The position numbers and the translations under genes were made by a program. DNA of 64,000 nt from Bog-532 sp963742865 (lineage in GTDB: Bacteria; Actinomycetota; Actinomycetes; Streptosporangiales; Streptosporangiaceae): positions 1 through 64,000 of the forward strand of contig CAVUNW010000006.1 in assembly GCA_963742865.1 (NCBI GenBank), written 5' to 3'. Positions 33,126 to 41,830 of the stretch are shown piece by piece. The notes below the pieces were generated by a model. That model saw only the letters and a list, made by a program, of their open reading frames with translations. It had not been told where the DNA came from and did not search any database. How positions within the stretch are numbered: the first letter of the stretch is position 1; every line of letters begins with the position of its first letter.

Positions 33126-34154
33126 TCAGGCTGCGGGGGCCTCGGCGCGCAGAGACGCCGCGGCGGCGGTCATCGCGGACAGCTTGCCGAACGCCCCCTC
33201 GCGGGTCAGATACTTCATCCCGCAGTCCGGGGCGAGTACGAGGCGCTCGGCGGGCACGTACTCCAGAGCACGGCGGACCCGGGCGATGACCTGATCGGGG
33301 GTCTCGACGGTCTCGTCGCCCAGGTTCAGCACCCCCAGGATGATCGTCTTGCCGTCCAGCTGGGACAGGACCTGGCAGTCCAGGCTGGGCTGGGCGGTCT
33401 CGACCGAGATCTGGTCGCACTCGCACGCGGCCAGTTCAGGCAGGAACGAATAGCCTGCCGGACGGTCACGGACCATGGCGGCGTACCCGAAGCACAGGTG
33501 CACCGCCGTGGTGCCGGTAATGCCGTCGAGGGCCCGGTTGATCACCTTGACGCCGTACCGCCGGGCCTCCTCCGGCTGCGCCTGCAGGTATGGCTCGTCG
33601 AGCTGGACGATATCGGCACCCGCCGCGAACAAGTCCGCGATCTCCTCGTGGACGGCCTCGGCATAGCCGAACGCCAGGTCTTCGGGGCTGGCGTAGTAGT
33701 CGTTCTGGGCCTGCTGGGCCATGGTGAAGGGCCCGGGCACGGTCATCTTGACAATCCGGCGGGTGCTGGCTCGCAGGAACGCCGTGTCCGCCGCCTCGAC
33801 CGGATGCCGCCGACGGATCGGGCCGGTGATCCGGGGGACCGGATTCGGCTGTCCGCTGCGGCCCAGCAGCGTGCCCGGGTTGTCAAGGTCCACGCCATCG
33901 AGCGCGGTGGCAAACCGGTTCGAGTAGCTTTCCCGGCACATCTCGCCGTCGGTCAGGATGTCCAGCCCCGCCTCTTCCTGGGCCCGGATGGCCAGCACGG
34001 TGGCGTCACGCTGGGCCTGCTCCAGGTAGGCCGGATCGACCCGCCACAGCTCCCTGGCCCGGACCCTGGGCGGCAGCCGGTGCCGCAGGCGGTCACGGTC
34101 GATGAGCCAGTCGGGCTGGGGGTAACTGCCGACGAGGGATGTGGGGAACAGCAT
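33126..34154 (-). CDS. MetE C-terminal-like cobalamin-independent methyltransferase
   Basis: Protein of 342 residues equivalent to the catalytic half of cobalamin-independent methionine synthase. Zinc ligands are visible: AVHLCFGYAA (His-x-Cys), the QISVETA Glu and LAPDCGMKYL (Cys). The N-terminus starts LFPTSLVGSYPQPDWL, a hallmark of the short MetE-like class, and FTMAQQAQNDYY follows. It may transfer methyl groups from corrinoid proteins or methylfolate to a thiol; substrate unknown. ATG 34154 is used; a longer read-through is unlikely. Confidence 0.85.
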   Translation of the reverse strand: MLFPTSLVGSYPQPDWLIDRDRLRHRLPPRVRARELWRVDPAYLEQAQRDATVLAIRAQEEAGLDILTDGEMCRESYSNRFATALDGVDLDNPGTLLGRSGQPNPVPRITGPIRRRHPVEAADTAFLRASTRRIVKMTVPGPFTMAQQAQNDYYASPEDLAFGYAEAVHEEIADLFAAGADIVQLDEPYLQAQPEEARRYGVKVINRALDGITGTTAVHLCFGYAAMVRDRPAGYSFLPELAACECDQISVETAQPSLDCQVLSQLDGKTIILGVLNLGDETVETPDQVIARVRRALEYVPAERLVLAPDCGMKYLTREGAFGKLSAMTAAAASLRAEAPAA

Positions 34155-34167
34155 GCCAGCCACGATG

Positions 34168-34609
34168 TCACACCGGACGGAGTGGGGTGCCGGTGAGGCC
34201 GGCGCAGTAGGAGAGCAGGTCGTCCTGGAAGGCCGGATTCCGCGCGGCGGGGTGCGGCTCGCGGTGCCTCTGGTGGTAGAAGTAGCGGCCCGTGCCGGTG
34301 GCGGCCGGGTCGTCGCTGACGGCGAGCCAGGCCTGGGTGACCGGGGCCAGGGACAGGTCGTCGGGCGCGCCGGGACCGCCCATCTTGGTCGGCACCCAGC
34401 CCGGCTCGACCGCGTTGGACAGCACCCCGGGCCACAGCCGCGCCACTGCGAAGGCGAGCATGGTGTCGTGCAGCTTGCTGTCGCTGTAGGCCTGCGCACC
34501 GTTCCAGGGGCGGTGCTCCCACTGCGGGTCCTCGAGGCTGGGGTCGCCGCGGCGGTGCATGCCCGCGCTGAGGTAGATCAGCCGCGCCGGTAATCAGCAT
34601 CCGAGCCAT
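34168..34609 (-). pseudogene. SDR with large internal deletion
   Basis: ATG 34609 reads MARMLITG, the start of an SDR, and is then directly joined, one base out of frame, to LIYLSAGMHRRGDP and the C-terminal half: YSDSKLHDTMLAFAVARLWP (catalytic Tyr/Lys), NAVEPGWVPTKMGG. Roughly 130-150 residues between the cofactor loop and the active-site strand are missing. The remnant cannot fold. It lies 13 bases from the MetE-like gene. Confidence 0.65.
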
Positions 34610-34698
34610 GCTTCCGACGCTAATGACCGTGCTGGTGACCGGCCGGACAGCCCGGCGGACCGGCTGCACCGGTCACCGGGTCTCACTAGGCTGAGACG

Positions 34699-35481
34699 GT
34701 GAAACCGTTCCTGCTGCTCAGCATCCGTGCGGACGATGCCCCGGCGGATAACGAGTACGAGGCGTTCCTGGGCTTTTCCGGTCTCACGGAAGCCGAGATG
34801 ATCCGGGTACGGCTGGACCGGCGGGCGCTGGGGACGGTCGACCTGGGGGACTGGTCGGGGATCCTGCTGGGCGGCGGCCCGTTCAACTACACCGAGCCGG
34901 AGGACCGGAAGTCACCCGTGCAGCGCCGGGTCGAGGCGGACCTGGCCGGGCTGCTCGACCGCGTGATCCCGGCGGACTTCCCGTTTCTCGGGGCGTGCTA
35001 CGGCATCGGCGCGCTCGGCCGCCACCAGAGCGCGGTGATCGACGGCCGGTACGCCGAGCCGGTCGGGTACGTCCAGATCACCCTCACCCCGGACGGACAG
35101 CAGGATCCGCTGCTGCAGGGGCTGCCGCCGACGTTCGGCGCCTTCACCGGGCACAAGGAGGCGATCAGCGAGCTGCCGGGGCACGCCACGCTGCTGGCCA
35201 GCTCCCCCACCTGCCCCGCGCAGGCGTTCCGGATCGGGTCCAACGTCTACGCGACGCAGTTCCACCCGGAACTGGACGTGGTTGGCATATGCACCCGGAT
35301 CGACGCCTACAAGCACGCCGGGTATTTCGACCCGGCCGAGGCCGACGACCTGAAGGCGCGCGCTGCGGCCAGCGACGTGACCCACCCGCCCGCCATCCTG
35401 CGCGCGTTCGTCCGGCGTTACGGCACCGGCGCCGGCTTCGGCGCTGGCGGGCGGGCTACGCTGATGCTCGATGATCACTGA
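34699..35481 (+). CDS. class I glutamine amidotransferase-like protein
   Basis: Protein of 260 residues with the triad in place: FLGACYGIGALG with nucleophilic Cys near 100 and QFHPELD with His near 192 plus Glu. This resembles GuaA-type GATases that act on small amines or free glutamine. ATG 34699 has no strong ribosome site. It overlaps the next gene by 11 bases, suggesting coupling to the SDR. Confidence 0.85.
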   Translation: MKPFLLLSIRADDAPADNEYEAFLGFSGLTEAEMIRVRLDRRALGTVDLGDWSGILLGGGPFNYTEPEDRKSPVQRRVEADLAGLLDRVIPADFPFLGACYGIGALGRHQSAVIDGRYAEPVGYVQITLTPDGQQDPLLQGLPPTFGAFTGHKEAISELPGHATLLASSPTCPAQAFRIGSNVYATQFHPELDVVGICTRIDAYKHAGYFDPAEADDLKARAAASDVTHPPAILRAFVRRYGTGAGFGAGGRATLMLDDH

Positions 35482-36232
35482 CCTGTTCCGGCTGGACGGC
35501 AAGGTCGCCGTCGTGACCGGGGCGTCCTCGGGGCTGGGGGTCGCGTTCGCCCGCGCGCTGGCCGAGGCGGGCGCCGATGTCGTGCTGGGCGCGCGGCGGG
35601 CCGGCCAGCTGGAGGAGACGCTGGAGACGGTGCGTTCCGCGACGGGGCGGCGCGGGATCGCGGTGGGCACCGATGTGTCCTCGCCGGAAGACTGCCAGCG
35701 GCTGGCCGATGCCGCCATAGGTGCGTTCGGCCGGATCGACATCCTGGTCAACAACGCGGGCGTGGGCACGGCCGTGCCGGCGTTGCGGGAGACGCCTGAG
35801 GAGTTCCGTTCGGTCATCGACGTCAACCTGAACGGGTGCTACTGGATGGCCCAGGCGTGCGGGTGTGTGATGGGACCGGGCAGCAGCATCATCAACATCA
35901 GCAGCGTGCTCGGCCTGACCACGGGGGGTCTGCCGCAGGCGGCGTATTCGGCCAGTAAGGCCGGCCTGATCGGGCTGACCCGGGACCTGGCGCAGCAGTG
36001 GACCGGGCGCAAGGGCATCCGGGTCAACGCGATCGCGCCGGGTTTCTTCGCCTCCGAGATGACGGAGCAGTACAAGCCGGGGTACCTGAACGCGGTGAAG
36101 GCGCGGATCGTGGCCGGCCGGCTGGGCGACCCCCAAGAGGTGGCTGCGGCGGTCGTGTTCCTGGCCAGCGATGCGTCCTCCTACATCACCGGGCAGACGC
36201 TGGCCGTGGACGGCGGCGTGACCATCACCTGA
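35471..36232 (+). CDS. short-chain dehydrogenase/reductase
   Basis: Intact SDR of 253 residues: TGASSGLGVAFARALAEAGA, NNAGVGT, SSIINISSVLGLTTGG, YSASKAG and the C-terminal FLASDASSYITGQTLAVDGG. The acyl-carrier/ketoreductase-like 'VDGGVT' end is standard. It overlaps the GATase gene upstream and meets the amidase convergently (8-base overlap of stops). Substrate unknown. Confidence 0.88.
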   Translation: MITDLFRLDGKVAVVTGASSGLGVAFARALAEAGADVVLGARRAGQLEETLETVRSATGRRGIAVGTDVSSPEDCQRLADAAIGAFGRIDILVNNAGVGTAVPALRETPEEFRSVIDVNLNGCYWMAQACGCVMGPGSSIINISSVLGLTTGGLPQAAYSASKAGLIGLTRDLAQQWTGRKGIRVNAIAPGFFASEMTEQYKPGYLNAVKARIVAGRLGDPQEVAAAVVFLASDASSYITGQTLAVDGGVTIT

Positions 36233-37634
36233 GCGGCGGGCGGCGGCGGGCCACCTGGGTGGCCTGCTCGAAGGCGTGACCGGCCTGCAGGACCGCGAAG
36301 TCGGCCCGGTGCGGGCCGACGATCTGCACCCCGACCGGCAGGCCCGCACTGAAGCCGGCCGGCACAGACAGCGCGGGGCAGCCGGCGAGCGAGACCAGGT
36401 AGGCGGACTTCATCCAGTCCAGGTAGTCCGTCATCGGCACCCCGGCGATCTCGGCCGGGTACTCCAGGCCGACACCGAACGGGAGCACCTGGCTCACCGG
36501 CAGCAGCAGGATGTCATAGCCGGTGAAGAACTCACGGACGCGCTGGAACAGTGCCGTGTGCAGCACCTCGGCGCGGCCGAGGTCGGCACCGCTCAGCTTG
36601 CGGCCCTGCTCGGTGTTCTCGCGCAGGCTGGGCTTGAGCTCCTCTGGCGTGCGGTCAAGTATCTCCCCGAACATGACCTCGAACTGCCAGGCGCGCAGGG
36701 TGCGGAACGCCTCGTCGGCGCCGGCGAAGTCCGGACTGGCCTCGGTCACGTGCGCGCCGAGCGCGGCGAACGCTCCCGCCGCGTCGCGGACCACCGCGGC
36801 GACCTCGGGCTCGACCGGGACGGCGCCGCCCAGGTCCGGCGACCACGCGACCCGCAGCCCGGTCAGGTCCGCATCCAGCGGCTCGGCGAACCGCGCGCCC
36901 GGCTCCTCCAGCGACAGTGGCGCGCGCGGATCCGGCCCGGCCTGGACGGACAGCAGCAGGGCGGCGTCGGCGACGGTCCGCGCCATCGGCCCGCTGACGT
37001 TCAGCGTGGTCCAGCCGAGCAGCGCCGGCCAGCCGGGCACCCGGCCCGGCGACGGCCGGAACCCGACCACGTTGCAGAACGACGCCGGGTTGCGCAGCGA
37101 TCCGCCCATGTCGCTGCCGTCGGCCAGCGGATGCATCCCGCAGGCCAGCGCGACGGCCGCGCCCCCGCTGCTCCCGCCCGCGGACCGGCCGTGGTCGTAC
37201 GGGTTCCGGGTGACGCCGAAGACCCGGTTGAAGGTGTGCGATCCGGCGCCGAATTCCGGCACGTTGGTCTTGCCGATCGTGATCACCCCGGCGGCGCGCA
37301 TCCGCTCGATGACCAGCTCATCCTCGGCGGGCACGTAGTTGGCCCGCAGCGGCGAGCCGTACGTGGTCCGGATGCCCGCGGTCTCGTGCACGTCCTTGTG
37401 CGCCACGGGCAGGCCGTGCAGCACGGGCAGGTCCGCGCCAGAGGCCGCGCGCCCGTCCGCGGCCGCGGCGCTGTCCAGGGCGCGCTCCGCGACCAGGGTG
37501 ACCACGGCGTTCACGTCCGGGTTGACCCGCTCGATCTGGTCCAGGTGCGCCTGCACCACCTCGCGGGCCGACACCTCACGGCGGCCCAGCGCCGCTCGCA
37601 GTTCCCGGGCGGTCATGAAACACAGGTCCGTCAT
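36225..37634 (-). CDS. amidase signature enzyme
   Basis: Full-length amidase of 469 residues. The Ser-cisSer-Lys triad is visible: Lys 80 (PVAHKDVHETAG), cis-Ser 155 (SAGGSSGGAAVALA) and nucleophile Ser 179 (DMGGSLRNPASF). It hydrolyses an amide to acid and ammonia, or acts as an aryl-acylamidase; not a GatA, since no gatB/C are near. ATG start, then a promoter gap to the VOC gene. Confidence 0.92.
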   Translation of the reverse strand: MTDLCFMTARELRAALGRREVSAREVVQAHLDQIERVNPDVNAVVTLVAERALDSAAAADGRAASGADLPVLHGLPVAHKDVHETAGIRTTYGSPLRANYVPAEDELVIERMRAAGVITIGKTNVPEFGAGSHTFNRVFGVTRNPYDHGRSAGGSSGGAAVALACGMHPLADGSDMGGSLRNPASFCNVVGFRPSPGRVPGWPALLGWTTLNVSGPMARTVADAALLLSVQAGPDPRAPLSLEEPGARFAEPLDADLTGLRVAWSPDLGGAVPVEPEVAAVVRDAAGAFAALGAHVTEASPDFAGADEAFRTLRAWQFEVMFGEILDRTPEELKPSLRENTEQGRKLSGADLGRAEVLHTALFQRVREFFTGYDILLLPVSQVLPFGVGLEYPAEIAGVPMTDYLDWMKSAYLVSLAGCPALSVPAGFSAGLPVGVQIVGPHRADFAVLQAGHAFEQATQVARRRPPLR

Positions 37635-37753
37635 CCTGCCTCCCGTGGCGTCACCCCCTCACGATGCGGCAGGCCAGGGGCTTACGGCAAGGCGGAGCGC
37701 GCCGGGCCCGCGCACGCCGTCTGATTGTCAGAGGGGCTCGTTACGATCCGGGG

Positions 37754-38131
37754 ATGGACTGGAAACTTGAGCTTGTCTTCGTGCCCGTGACCGACGTCGA
37801 TCGCGCGAAGGCGTTCTACGCCGATCAGGTCGGTTTCCACGCTGACTTCGACCAGCAGGTCAACGAGGAGCTGCGCTTCGTGCAGCTCACCCCGCCTGGG
37901 TCGGCGTGCTCCATCGCGTTCGGCACGGGCCTGGGCGTCGACATGGCACCCGGGTCGCTGCGCAACCTGCAAGTCGTGGTGGACGACGTGGCGGCGGCCC
38001 GGAAGCAGCTCGTCGAGCACGGGGTGAACGCCAGCGAGGTGGACGTTCAGCCGTGGGGGTCCTTCGTCAGGTTCGCCGACCCCGACGGGAACACCTGGGC
38101 CCTGCAGGAGCTGCCGCCGCGCCCGGGGTGA
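37754..38131 (+). CDS. VOC (glyoxalase/bleomycin-resistance) family protein
   Basis: 125 residues forming one vicinal-oxygen-chelate unit: LELVFVPVTDVDRAKAFYAD, LRFVQLTPPGSACSIAFGTG, then NLQVVVDDVAAARKQLVEHG and RFADPDGNTWALQEL, the typical C-terminus with its metal Glu. It may detoxify small electrophiles or antibiotics. The start ATG follows a G-rich ribosome site (CCGGGG). Confidence 0.88.
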   Translation: MDWKLELVFVPVTDVDRAKAFYADQVGFHADFDQQVNEELRFVQLTPPGSACSIAFGTGLGVDMAPGSLRNLQVVVDDVAAARKQLVEHGVNASEVDVQPWGSFVRFADPDGNTWALQELPPRPG

Positions 38132-38245
38132 GCGCCCTGGGCGGGTCGCACACGGCGGTCCTTAGTGTGCATTCACCCGGCTGGGGCAGTAGCGATCGGG
38201 AATGCTTGATGGTCTGATCGTGACGTCCCGGCCGGAGGTACATGC

Positions 38246-38914
38246 GTGGAAATCAAGATGGTGCTGTTCCTGCCCCGCGACGCCGCGAGCGTGCCGGTCA
38301 GCCGGCAGGTCCTCGACGGGTGCCTGGAGACGCTGGGGGTGACGCCGGACACGCGCACCGACATCGCGCTGGCCCTGAGTGAGGCGTGCGCCAACGTCGT
38401 TCAGCACGCCGGGCCGGGCGACGAGTACGAGGTGCTGGCCAGTGCACGGAATGGCCGGTGCGTCATCGAGGTGGTGAACACCGGCGACGGCAGCGCGACC
38501 GTAGGCGGCCGGCCGTTCGCCGCGCCCGACGGCCCGGTACCGCCCACCGCCGAGCACGGCCGGGGCCTGAAGATCATCGACGCCGTGGTGGACAACGTGC
38601 GGCTGAGCACCAACGAGCGCGAGGGCACGTCGGTCCATTTCGAGAAGGCGCTGGACTGGGTACCGGGTGCGGCCGGCGAGCACCTGTTCAGTGCCGACGA
38701 GGGCACAGCTCAGCGGTTAGCAGCGGCGCGGCCCATCTGGCGGATGATCTGGGCGAGGATCGGGCGCGGGGTGGCGAAGTTGAGCCGGACGTGGCCGCGG
38801 CCGGCCTCCCCGAACGCCGGGCCGTCGTTCACCAGGACCTGCGCCTTGTCCAGGAAGAACTCCCCCGGGCTGTCGCCCAGGCCGAGGCCACGGCAGTCTA
38901 GCCAGGCCAGGTAG
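38246..38914 (+). CDS. RsbW-like anti-sigma-factor kinase with antisense C-terminal tail
   Basis: GHKL ATPase of the serine-kinase/anti-sigma class. LALSEACANVVQHAGPGDEY is the N-box, EVVNTGDG the G1 box, and EHGRGLKIIDAVVDN the G2/ATP lid. The domain ends near residue 140 (FEKALDWVPG). The reading then continues about 70 residues (HLFSADEGTAQRL...) into the aminotransferase gene, antisense, to 38914. So the native stop was probably lost or moved. GTG 38246. Partner anti-anti-sigma factor not in window. Confidence 0.8.
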   Translation: MEIKMVLFLPRDAASVPVSRQVLDGCLETLGVTPDTRTDIALALSEACANVVQHAGPGDEYEVLASARNGRCVIEVVNTGDGSATVGGRPFAAPDGPVPPTAEHGRGLKIIDAVVDNVRLSTNEREGTSVHFEKALDWVPGAAGEHLFSADEGTAQRLAAARPIWRMIWARIGRGVAKLSRTWPRPASPNAGPSFTRTCALSRKNSPGLSPRPRPRQSSQAR

Positions 38915-39882
38915 GTGCCCTCCGGCGGGCGGTAGCGGACCCCGGGCAGGTGCTCGGCGAGCAGATCGGCCAGCAGCGCGCGGCTGCCGTCCAGGTAGGC
39001 CACCACCTCCGCGAGCCAGTCGCCGCCGTCCCGGAACGCCGCGATGTTGGCGCGCACCCCGGGCGTGCTCGCCCCGTGCTCGGTCAGGAAGCCCACCGCG
39101 GCCCAGGTCTCCGCGTCCGCCTCGCTGGACAGGATCAGCTGGGCGCACTTGAGACCGGGGAGGTTCCAGCCCTTGGACGCCGAGACCGACGTAATCGTGT
39201 GCGCGGCGGCCACGCTGGACGTGCTCGCGTACGGGATGTGCCGGCCGCCCGGGTAGACGAGCGGGGCGTGGATTTCGTCGGCGAACACGCGCCCGCCGTG
39301 CCGTTCCACCACATCCGTGACCGCGGCCAGCTCCGCCGGGGTGTACACCCGGCCCACCGGGTTACACGGATTGCACAGGATCAGCAGGTGACCGCCCGCA
39401 CGGAAGGCCGCGGCAATCCCGTCCGGGTCCAGCGTCAGCCTGCCGCCGCTGGTGATCATCGGGACCTGGATGATCTGCCGGCCCAGCTGCGGCGGCACGG
39501 TGAGGAACGGCATGTAGGCGGGGGTGGGCAGGATCACCGGGCTGCCCGGGCGGGAGAAGACGGTGATCGCCGCCTCCAGGCCCTTGATGACGTCGGGCAG
39601 CGGCCGGATCCGGGCCGGATCGACCACCCAGTCATGCTGCCGGGCCAGCCACGCGGCGACCACCTCGGCCATCTCCTGCGCGGCGGACGGCGGCAGGTAG
39701 CCGAAGTCACGTCGCTCGATCACGTCGCGGAGGGCCGCCTCGACGGCCGGCGAGGTGCCGAAATCCATCTCGGCGACGAACGCGCCAAGCACGTCCCGGC
39801 CGGCATAGGTCCATTTCAGGCCGCCCCGGCGGCGCAGCTCAGGGACGGATAGCTGATCGAGAACGGCAGCGAGCGCCGTCAT
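38710..39882 (-). CDS. MalY/PatB-like PLP aminotransferase (C-S lyase)
   Basis: Fold-type I PLP enzyme of 390 residues. LTTAYMPF-like region (ILPTPAYMPF), ICNPCNPVGRVYT, FADEIHAPLVYPGG (Asp for the PLP ring) and SVSASKGWNLPGLKCAQL with the Schiff-base Lys. This pattern is typical of MalY/PatB cystathionine beta-lyases, which cleave C-S bonds. Its 3' end overlaps the RsbW-like gene convergently. The 5' end overlaps the amidohydrolase remnant upstream. Confidence 0.9.
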   Translation of the reverse strand: MTALAAVLDQLSVPELRRRGGLKWTYAGRDVLGAFVAEMDFGTSPAVEAALRDVIERRDFGYLPPSAAQEMAEVVAAWLARQHDWVVDPARIRPLPDVIKGLEAAITVFSRPGSPVILPTPAYMPFLTVPPQLGRQIIQVPMITSGGRLTLDPDGIAAAFRAGGHLLILCNPCNPVGRVYTPAELAAVTDVVERHGGRVFADEIHAPLVYPGGRHIPYASTSSVAAAHTITSVSASKGWNLPGLKCAQLILSSEADAETWAAVGFLTEHGASTPGVRANIAAFRDGGDWLAEVVAYLDGSRALLADLLAEHLPGVRYRPPEGTYLAWLDCRGLGLGDSPGEFFLDKAQVLVNDGPAFGEAGRGHVRLNFATPRPILAQIIRQMGRAAANR

Positions 39883-40464
39883 GCGCGGCCCTGCCGGGCG
39901 GGTTCGGCCATGGCCGGCCCATACCCATTCGGGGCCGGGTGCATCCCCGGCGGGCCGGGGCCGGCCAGAACTGGTTCCCGCGCGCTACGACCAGCTCGAC
40001 CTGGTGCAGGGCCGAGATGTCCCGCAGCGGATCGCCGCGGACCGCGATGAGGTCCGTGTCCTTGCCGGGCTCGATGGACCCGGTGCGGTCGTCGACGCCG
40101 AGCGCGCGGGCCGCGCGCAGGGTGGCCGCGTCCAGCACGTCCCGCGCCGGCAGCCCCGCCTCCGCCAGGGCCTCCAGCCCGCACACGTACGCCCCGTGCG
40201 GGCAGTTGTCGATGCCCGCGTCCGTGCCCGCGATAATCTGCACACCGCGCGAGGACAACCCCATGATCACCTCTTCCAGCGCCGGGCGATCGCGTCGCGG
40301 ACCGTAACGTCCAGGAAGGCGCGCGCACCCAGGTCGCGAGCGGTGGTGACCCCGGCCCGGAGCAGTTCCCGCGCGCTGCGCAGCATGAGGACGAGCTGCT
40401 CGGCGTCCGTTTCGGCGCGCATCCGGGCTACCGGGCCCGGGCCGCCGTGTAAAGACGCATGCAC
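39839..40464 (-). pseudogene. metal-dependent amidohydrolase, internally deleted remnant
   Basis: Two pieces in different frames. From 40464: MHASLHGGPGPVARM, ELLRAGVTTARDLGARAFLD (start of the barrel after the missing metal-binding HxH). Near 40280 it joins ALEEVIMGLSSRGVQIIAGT, DAGIDNCPHGAYVCGLEALA, RAARALGVDDRTGSIEPGKD and LIAVRGDPL. Around 200 residues between them and the N-terminal metal site are missing. Nonfunctional; its 5' end abuts the reductase gene at 40482. Confidence 0.7.
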
Positions 40465-40481
40465 GGCTCCTCACGGCAGGG

Positions 40482-41153
40482 TTACGGGCGGGTCGCGGCG
40501 GCCAGCGCGGCGCGGATCGTGCGCTCGCCGGCCGGGCGGCCGCGCGGGTCCTCGTACGGGCCGTACGGGGTGCCGTAGGCGGGCTCGCCGGGCTGCTGCC
40601 GCCAGCCCTCGGCCAGCGGGCCGGCGTCGACGGCGCCGTAGCCGATCGAGTCGAGGAACGCGGTCACCTGCGCCTTGGCCTCCGCGTCATCGCCCGCGAT
40701 GGGCAGGTAGCTGCGGTCGGGCATGTCCGCCGGCCGGGCCAGTGATGCCAGGTGCCGGTAGTAGATGTTGTTGAACACCTTGATCACCAGCGACGACCGC
40801 AGATGACGCTGCAGCAGTTCGCTGCTGGTCAGGTGGCCGTCGTCGAGGGCGGCGATCTGGCCGTCCCGCGGTGCGTAGTAGTTGTCGGCGTCCAGCACGG
40901 TCCTGCCGACCAGGGGGCGGACGGGAACGCTCTGGTACGCCCGGAGCGGGATCGCCACCACCACGATGTCGCCCGCTTCCGCCGCACCCTCGGCCGTGGC
41001 GGCGCGCGCCATCGGGCCAAGCTCGCTGACCAGGTCCTTCAGGGTGTCCGGGCCACGTGAGTTGCTCAGCACCACCGTGTGCCCGGCCGCCACGCTGAGC
41101 CTGGCTACGGTGCCGCCGATCATCCCGCTGCCAATAAATCCCACCGTCGTCAT
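40482..41153 (-). CDS. F420/NADP oxidoreductase-like (NADP-binding) protein
   Basis: 223 residues. TTVGFIGSGMIGGTVARLSV is the GxGxxG Rossmann start, VLSNSRGP the NADP phosphate site, DIVVVAIPLRAYQSV and NYYAPRDGQI follow, and VIKVFNNIYYRHL and LPIAGDDAEAKAQVTAFLDS complete the fold. Resembles 'coenzyme F420-dependent NADP oxidoreductase' family members that reduce NADP or act as plain NADPH reductases. ATG 41153 is the start; the read to 41300 is not supported. Confidence 0.82.
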   Translation of the reverse strand: MTTVGFIGSGMIGGTVARLSVAAGHTVVLSNSRGPDTLKDLVSELGPMARAATAEGAAEAGDIVVVAIPLRAYQSVPVRPLVGRTVLDADNYYAPRDGQIAALDDGHLTSSELLQRHLRSSLVIKVFNNIYYRHLASLARPADMPDRSYLPIAGDDAEAKAQVTAFLDSIGYGAVDAGPLAEGWRQQPGEPAYGTPYGPYEDPRGRPAGERTIRAALAAATRP

Positions 41154-41181
41154 ACAGGCCCGAACCTCCGGGCCCCGGCCA

Positions 41182-41562
41182 TCATTCCGGGGCCGGGGGG
41201 TCCGGGGGCCCTTCGGCGCCCGCGGCGGGATCCCGGCGGGGCGGGATGTCCGCGTCGAGCAGCGCGCTGGCCCCGGCGGGCCGGGTGGTCGCGTTCTCAC
41301 TGCGCTCCCGGAGCCGGCCCAGCGTCTCGCTGTCGCCGATCGGGACCGCGGCCTCCAGCCGCGAGCTTTCCTGTACCTCCGGCATATCCATTACCGCGTC
41401 AACCAGGTTCGCGCGGCGTCCCGGCGGGACGTGCCCCGGCGCTGCGCGCAGCGACGCCTGCGCGGTGCCTTCGGCTTCGGGCGGGATGGTGACGTCAGCG
41501 GCGGCCACGGTCTCGTCGCCGTCCTTGATCTCGAGGTGATGGTGCAGGCCAGGATTGGTCAT
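41182..41562 (-). CDS. hypothetical soluble protein (126 aa)
   Basis: Unrecognised. It starts TNPGLHHHLEIKDGDETVAA and is rich in Ala, Arg, Pro and Glu, with a disordered C-terminus (PRRDPAAGAEGPPDPPAPE). ATG 41562 is well supported by GGAGG seven bases upstream. It lies 28 bases upstream of the reductase, same strand, so may be co-transcribed. The sequence has no membrane helix. Confidence 0.6.
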   Translation of the reverse strand: MTNPGLHHHLEIKDGDETVAAADVTIPPEAEGTAQASLRAAPGHVPPGRRANLVDAVMDMPEVQESSRLEAAVPIGDSETLGRLRERSENATTRPAGASALLDADIPPRRDPAAGAEGPPDPPAPE

Positions 41563-41830
41563 CTGATTCCTCCTGCGAGTGTGTGCCCGTCAGTACTGGA
41601 CTGGCGCGAACAGCACCCTCGCTGCCGCGAACCCTGATAACAGCCGTGCCCCGGCAGCTGGTCGCCAAACGGCCTGCCGGCGCCGGGCTCCCCCGGCCGC
41701 ACCGGCGGCTGGCCTGATTACCGTGAGTTACAACATCTAGGCAGGAGCGGGGACGCAGCGTAAGATTCCGGCTGGGTTTAGCGTCCATGCTTCGCCGGGC
41801 GCCTACTGGACGCCGGAGAATGTCACGCAG

